The translations under genes were made by a program, and so were the position numbers. Shown in pieces: positions 57,741 to 64,000 of a stretch of 64,000 nt of DNA. This stretch comes from Oikopleura dioica (Eukaryota > Chordata > Appendicularia > Copelata > Oikopleuridae), in contig OU015568.1 in NCBI GenBank assembly GCA_907165135.1, positions 9,370,501 through 9,434,500 on the forward strand, given 5' to 3'. Position 1 is the stretch's first letter. Each line of letters begins with the position of its first letter. Below the pieces are notes generated by a model. It did not search any database. It was not told the origin of the DNA and saw nothing but the letters and a program-made list of their open reading frames with translations.

Positions 57741-58642
57741 TTAATCGAAGAGCTTGAGGATTTGGTCAGCAGTGAAATCGGCTCGGCAGGTCGGGCAGGT
57801 TTTCTGAGGAAGAGAGGAAAGGCACTGGAAGCAAGCCTTATGGCCACATGGAGAAACTGCTGCTTGAAGGTGGTCATCGTCGTATAATTCGAAGCAGACC
57901 TTGCATTTAAGCTTTTCGTTGTCTTCCATCGGTTTGTTCTCTTCTTCTGGAGTACCTTAAAAAGATAAATAAGTTTTGAACTTGCTTACTTGAATCATTT
58001 ACCTAAATCACTGTCATCATCTTTCAATGCCACCATGGCGAGTATGTAAGCCCGTTTTTGAACTTTCTTACGCCATATTTTCTTCGTGTTGAGTTCTTCA
58101 CTCGCCGCCTGCACATTTTTTTCTGCTAATTCGACTTGTTTTTTGGCCTCGACCAATTTTTTTTCAGCTTCTGTTACTTTGGATTTAGCAGAATCTTCCT
58201 CCATTTTTGACTCATAGAAATATCTGTTGACAACCGAAAAGCAGTCATAGTTTCCTATGTTTTATGTATTATGAACTGATATGACAATTATCGAACTCAC
58301 TTGTGTTATGAGTCCTTTCCAAAGCATTTTCACAGCAAGATCCAATCCAGTAGTCACGGTAAGATAATTCCTTGGCGCCACTATCCTCAAGACGCGATAG
58401 GGGAGCAGGACATTTGAATTTTGCGTCAGATTGCTTGAATGTGAATGTTCTCTCGGGAAATTTTGAAGAAGAGCATAATTCACATATTCGTTGACCATCA
58501 TATTCGGCGGTCGATTCTGTTAAACTAAAACTAATAAAAGATTTTTCATCTATACATACTGGTTGCAGAATTCACATTTTCGAAAAGAACCAATTGATGT
58601 TTCATAGTTAGGACTCGGACAAAAATTTGTAGGCGGGTCCAT
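57741..58642 (-). CDS. Zinc-binding, coiled-coil RING finger protein
   Basis: Four minus-strand exons: 58642-58560, 58524-58301, 58254-58003 and 57955-57741 (257 aa), all with GT-AG introns and consistent phase. The N-terminus has paired cysteines (KCEFCNH and RICELCSS) that may bind zinc. A predicted coiled coil follows (about 120-155: SKVTEAEKKLVEAKKQVELA). The C-terminal RING-HC is complete: CKVCFELYDDD, CGHKACFQCL and CPTCRADF. This is the pattern of a ubiquitin E3 ligase. The second exon starts at 58524, not at the nearer CAG, because only that acceptor keeps the frame. The ATG at 58204 is internal. The specific family is not recognised. Confidence 0.75.
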
Positions 58643-61600
58643 TTTTCTCTATTTTATTGAACAAGGTAAATTTATAAAAATCTATGAAACTTTATTCTAC
58701 ACCCAATTAGAATCTACCCCGATCTGTCAGTCACTGATTTTATCAAAATGAATCATTTTCTTACACCGTCGCTCCATGTGAACGATTTTATTTCTGTATC
58801 TTTCCCACACCTATAATAAGGGAAATTATTTTCAGAGGATATTCCTTCATCAAAGTTGAGCACTAAAAGAACCCCCAGAGAGGAGAGGATAGGATGATAT
58901 AATCCATTTTCGCCGTCGAACATGGGCACCTGACCGGCGCACGTGTCTCTGTGGTCATGATTTCATGAAGTGAGCCTTCTGACAGAGTCCTAACCTACTT
59001 ACTTAAATTCTTGCCTGAGATGTAATCCGTTTAATTCTCCTCGCCAAGTTAGTCTAGTTTTAAAGAAACGACCTTTTTTAATGAAGACAGTTTTGATCGA
59101 AAGTCTAAGTAAATATGGCTGTTTGTATAATTTAGCTAAAGCAGCTTCTAAATGAACGCTGGTTTGGACTGAGCTGATAAAATAAGCTTAAGCAAACGTG
59201 TTATTTTGTCCGAGGTCGAGTTAGATAAGGTTAAGTCGGCCATGTGGCGGGAGAGGCCCGGTTTTGCTCCGCTGATTATATCGAAAAAATCGTTTTGAAT
59301 TGAAATTAGAAGCAGCTTTGTGTTAACTTAAATGGATCTAATTCAGCTAATTCTAAATCCAAAAATTGATTTATGATATTGATATCAATTGAAATCAATG
59401 ATATTGATTTGCCAATTCATTGAAAGGCAATTTAAAATAACTCGACAATTACTACTAATCCAGTAGCTATCTTTGTGAGTCGTGACTCAAAAATCTCTCA
59501 TCCCCGAAATGAAAAAATGAAAAATGTTCACTCTTCTAAAAGTGGCCCCAATTATGGTCGCTGATCTTTGCCGCAGAGCGTAATTTTCGTAAAATCTGAT
59601 GAACCACACGCGTTTTTTTGAATTTACAAAATCTGACCTGACAAATTGATGCAAGAATTGATCAAAAGAAATCCTCAAAAGAAAAACCCTGTCAATTTAC
59701 ATTTAGTTATAAATAATCGCCCTTTATTTATAAATATTTTCATTCGTAAAAAACAGCGCTAGAAGTAGTTTCGATAATTTGTTAAATTTGGAGCGGGCGG
59801 AGCTGCTTGATTATGGTTAAAACACAAACTTATTTTATAATTATCATCGATTTCGACTTGCTGATTACTTGTCAGAAGAAAGCGCGGATGAATGATTTTC
59901 TTATCAGTAATAACACAGCGAGCAATTATCGAAAATGAACTTACTCGAGGAGAAACTCAAGGAACAAGACAAATTAGCATATTACCTGGTCTAAGGACAG
60001 GGCGACCACAATTTGAATACTGAAAAATTTTCGCGTCTTATCTAATTTTGGCGAAATGCAGCGGCCAGGCGCTTATCACTTCCACTGCGACCGCTCAAGG
60101 AACCCTTTCGGCGAGCTTAAAAAGCGGATAAACGCCTTTCGCGTATTTTATAGAAAAATTTCATAAGAATCCTTTTTGAGCCTAGAAATTTGATTAATTC
60201 GCGCGAAATCTCCGGCGCTACAAGTCTTTCCGCAAAATTGAAAATGATGATCTCCCAAATCTTCTTCCAAATCCACGATGAACACGTTTCCCAGAGCCTC
60301 GAAAAAAGAGCACGACGTAACTTTTCTTCGTTAAACCGAATCGTTGAATCCGCAAAAGAATCGAATATGCAAAGCATTCGTAGCTAAAACACGGAATCAA
60401 ACTGCCAGTGACAGTCCAAAATGATAAGAAAAAAAATTCAGAGGGACGTGTTAGCCTCGGATTCTCGGGCAATGTTATCCACTTCTTTCTGTCGGATGTA
60501 GCACGTGTAGCACGAGTCGTGAAAAAGTGTATCTCGTCAAGTCCAGAATTGACTATCTAATCGGCCCAAGCAATACATAATTTATCAAGCTCAAGGCGCG
60601 CTCCATATCTGCCCAAACAAAAATCTTGCGGCCAGGTTTCGGACATTCCAAAAATCCACCGTGTTAGATTAATGACTACGAAGCATTTCCGAAAATTGAA
60701 AAAGTAATATTCAATATTCAACGAAAATTAACTCACTTTTTTGAACAAAAAAAATTTTTTGGCAACACGCTTTTTTTAGAAAAATCGATCACTAAAATTT
60801 TCGTTGCGGATCTTCTGCCACGTGATAAAACTGTGCTTCCCACTTGTGGGATTATTTATTAATTGATTAATCCTAATTAGCAGCGAAAAAGTTCAAGTTT
60901 GAATCGACTCCAAAAGTTTACCTAAGCTCAGTTCCGCAATACCAACCATAATAAATTCAGAGGTTGCATGGCTATTCTGAAAAGTCATTCCCTTTTTTGA
61001 AGCGGTCCTTGAGTGGGAGCGGAACTTCCTCCTCTTCCCTCTTTTTGAGAAAGAGAGAGATCTGAAAGTGTCTTATCAAATCTCAGATAGCCGAGCCGAT
61101 ACCCATTTAGAAATAAAGAAAGAAGGACACGTAATGCGAAAGAATGGAACATGAGTACTTTAATTTTGATGAATCAAAAAAGAAGCTGGTTCTATCTTTC
61201 AAGCATTCAAAATGACTAAGCTACCTGGTGCTTCTAGTAGCTGAAAAGCTAGAAACGATCCCGAATGTACTAAATTCGATGGACAGTGAGTGCCCGCGGC
61301 CAGAAAACCACCACCGCAGCACTAATTCAGACAAGGGTCTCCACCTTGACGCAAAGCTAATAAACGTTTTTAGCAAAAAAGTGATTCAATATTTTCTCGG
61401 CCCAGATTTTTTCGCAGAACTGGGTCAAACTCTTTCACCAAAAAGAAACTTCAGTAAAATTCTAAGATCAAAAATTTGATTCAAAGAATTAAAAAAGGCC
61501 AAAACTAAAATAAGAAATAATCATTTCATCGAAAAACAAAATCTTTTTCAGCAAAAATCCTTACGAACTAAAACGTGGTTGATAATTTTGCGAAGTTCTT

Positions 61601-62777
61601 TAATTATAAATAACTTTGGCTCATTAATTTTCACTTTTCAACAACGTTCAATTTTTATTTTCATTAGCAATTATTTTAATAAAAAAATTAGCTTCCACAA
61701 CAAAATCCTTCAATAATGATTTGATGAGCCCTTTCTTCATTTTTTTAGCTACAGTTTAATTATAAAATAATCTCTAATTATCAATCGAGATGATGGTTTA
61801 TTTTTTGTGTATCGAAGATTGTCTAAATTCTTGAAAAGCCGAGTTTTAGACATCACTAAATTCAACAAATATTAGTTATTACTAATTGGTCATCATCTTT
61901 CTCCCACCCTAGCGGCAACATGCATACGGAATGAGAGGTAGGACCGTGGTGGGTATTACGCTTGGTCTCTTTTCCCGACCCTGCTTTACGACGCTGGGTG
62001 GCGCCGCCTGCTGAGGTCGAGCTCTGGTTGTTGCTCCGAGGCGTTCCACGAGCGAGCTCCACCGCCACCCGTATCACCAAGAAACTTGCCGAACGAGTGG
62101 CTCCCTCTTGTGCGCACCACCACCAGCCGCGTGCATCGCCCCATCCACAAGCATTGAGACGTTTCAATTTCGAAAAAACCTTTTGTAAAACCGCTGTAAA
62201 TATTCGAAACGGCGCACAACAGAGATTGTTGAAGCCAGAATAGAGAAAAAGACGCATAAATCAACGCTACACAAACTCCAATAACTTTTTATTCTAAAAA
62301 AGGTACGTGCTAATCTAAAAATAGAAATTTGATGGTGACGCCCTTAAAATAGAGAAAACACGTAAAACAAAACTTGATTTCGTTAAGTTATCTTCCTTGA
62401 TTTCAATTTAGAATCCATGGTTATCGTCAGTGAATAATTATCGTAAAAGAAAATATAATTGAAATTTAAATATTTCGCTGTTATTTTAAATGTTATTTTA
62501 AATTTCAAATGCTAATTTGATAGTCCTGTTTCAAAATTTATCACGTGCAACAAATTTAAAAAGCGGTAAATATCAATTAACCCAGAATCAGTAATTAGAG
62601 TCCTTTTAACATGAATTCTAAAAAAAATTAAATAATTATTTATCTTATTAGATTCTAGATATTATGAGGGTGAAAATGATAGCGCGGTAATTTCCGAAAA
62701 TTGATTTTATTTTCGAAATTTTTTGTTCTTGAATTATAAAAATCCGTTTCAGCAAGAAAACACAAACAACAGAAAAA
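58643..62777. other. 4.1-kb region without recognisable genes
   Basis: Scattered short frames only, AT-rich overall, with a GC-rich island around 61960-62160 whose frames on both strands are compositional. A palindromic ATTGATATCAATTGAAATCA stretch lies near 59378-59415. Nothing here supports a protein gene; it may hold regulatory DNA or decayed elements. Confidence 0.45.
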
Positions 62778-63527
62778 ATGCTCGTGAAAGGACTTGCTTT
62801 GGTCGGAGCCACCAATGCCGCCATCAGAAGCCGAGTAGGTACCCACCACGCCAGTGTTGAAGACTACACAATCGGCTCTGTCGATCTCTCCAGCTTCATC
62901 ACAGCCTGGAATTACACAATGGTGAGTTTCAACTTTTAAATAATTCTCGGTGAAATGAAAGTGGAGGAATTTTGTTGCCACGGCGAAGCACATTCTTTTC
63001 GACTTGTACTGCAATAGTAATTAGCTTCAGTAGTTGGAGAAATAATCACTTGTAAGGCAGAGAGAAATTCTCGCTTCGTAGCTTTCGGCTTTCTTTGAAG
63101 TTCGTCTTAATACTGTAAGAAGTAGCTGATAAGCTGTGGCAAGCGAGTGTTATGCCAAGCGAGCCGCGGCAAATTACCAATAACAAAAATAGAAATGGGG
63201 AAATGGCTCCTTTCGAAAAAGGAACCTACTAATCCAGACTATATCCGCCATTGCGCCGAGTTTAAAATAATCTTCCATAATTAAATTTTGCTCAAAACAA
63301 CTTTTCAGGGTCCACCACCACGAAGATGGTACAAGGCCAAGTTCGGTCTCGAGTACTCGCCAGAGACCAACGACAACATCATCAAGAAATCGGGAGAGAA
63401 TGGAGAAACCACCGAAGATTTCGACTTTGGCGCCTTGACCAAGGACCACTACTGTCGATACAGAGAAGCAGGAACTGAGAGAGAAGGCCAGTGCTGTACA
63501 GAAGAGGATGACCACTGCTACACTAAG
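62778..63527 (+). CDS. Cysteine-rich secreted protein, 5' part (continues past or near the window end)
   Basis: Exon 1 62778-62921 and exon 2 63309-63527 join in phase 0; the third exon is not found before the end of the window. The ATG follows an A-rich leader. A signal peptide (MLVKGLALVGATNAAI) precedes 105 residues with GPPPRRWYKAKFGLEYSP, an acidic middle, and a cysteine cluster (YCRYRE, GQCCTEEDDHCY). The CC...CY arrangement superficially recalls phospholipase A2, but the spacing is one residue longer and the HD pair is absent. The product is secreted; function unknown. The donor GTAAG at 63528 shows that the gene continues. Confidence 0.65.
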
Positions 63528-64000
63528 GTAAGAAGAGAAAGAGAGGCCCTTACGATAAAACAAGCGGTACACCCTTACGATAACGCCTGCGATCATTTGA
63601 ACTTTCACTCGAATTTTATCGTTAAAATTTTCTTCGCCTCGTATGACATCAGTTTTCAACAGCATTACTCGTTTACTAACGCTAATCGAAAAATTGCTGA
63701 TCATTTCTATTTTACCGGGCTTTCCAATTGGCAACAACCACGCCCTTCTTTTTTTTGAAACAGGCGAGTGCGAATGTATTAGAGAAACCATCTCAGTTTT
63801 CATCCCGTGACTCTGGCGAGGAATTAAGGGCATCCAGGTCATTATATTTTGTTTGAAAAAATTTGAGGTTGCAATTTTCGAGTTAAACTTTTTGCATCGA
63901 AAATTTTCCTGGTATAATTTTAAGTTTACGACTTGCAAGGGGCGACCTTATTTTTTTCGAAAAAAGGCAGCTGCTGCCTGCAGTTAATTACAAAATTCTA
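63528..64000. other. Start of an intron of the last gene
   Basis: Begins with GTAAG after ACT AAG. Frames on both strands within it lack coding support. Confidence 0.5.

Noticed and set aside
61862-62257. Overlapping 131- and 93-codon frames on both strands
   Set aside because: A local GC-rich island produces open frames on several strands at once; none looks like a real protein.
62778-63527. Secreted phospholipase A2
   Set aside because: The CC...CY cluster has one extra residue and lacks the catalytic HD pair and calcium loop.
1-64000. tRNA genes, rRNA or CRISPR arrays
   Set aside because: Looked for TTCGAATC-type tRNA T-arms, rRNA-like conserved stretches and regular spacer-repeat arrays by eye; none found. 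A covariance-model search was not possible.

Overview
The window reads as nuclear DNA of a compact animal genome. Most genes carry many short introns (often 35-130 bp) and genes lie close together on both strands. Several introns fit the conserved protein only if they begin GA or GC instead of GT. Short introns plus G*-AG splicing in an animal with PDS5, ADPGK, bHLH-PAS and multi-sushi genes point to a larvacean tunicate of the Oikopleura dioica type. This is an inference from architecture and gene content; no sequence comparison was run. All exon coordinates below were assembled by hand from splice signals, reading phase and family conservation.

Left part (1-18 kb): a small acidic protein gene; a minus-strand single-pass membrane protein ending in a PPxY motif; DDX1, which is split inside helicase motif VI by a 2.2-kb Mutator-like (MULE) transposon with 58-bp inverted ends and an 8-bp target duplication; ADP-dependent glucokinase (ADPGK), with a possible small gene nested in an intron; and a 15-exon NPAS1/3-like bHLH-PAS factor behind three CACGTG boxes. 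Introns of the last two genes hold a family of short hairpin repeats.

Middle (18-36 kb): the cohesin regulator PDS5 with a basic nuclear tail; two tandem minus-strand lipocalin genes separated by a 1.4-kb foldback element with a 9-bp target duplication; an intronless PIM-like kinase; an intronless GPI-anchored trefoil/GH31 alpha-glucosidase; and a type II transmembrane serine protease with several non-GT introns, the last of which contains a TTAA-flanked inverted-repeat element.

Right part (37-64 kb): a secreted Ly6 plus 14-sushi protein; a serine-rich RING protein; three tandem three-exon genes for tiny (55-56 aa) secreted peptides; a second PPxY-tailed membrane protein; a 9-kb chitin-binding (CBM14) gene with unusually long introns; a zinc/coiled-coil/RING protein; a 4-kb stretch without a recognisable gene; and the 5' part of a cysteine-rich secreted protein.

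The genes do not form one pathway. The main interest lies in the transposon inside DDX1, the peptide gene triplet, the recurrent G*-AG introns and the two inverted-repeat elements.
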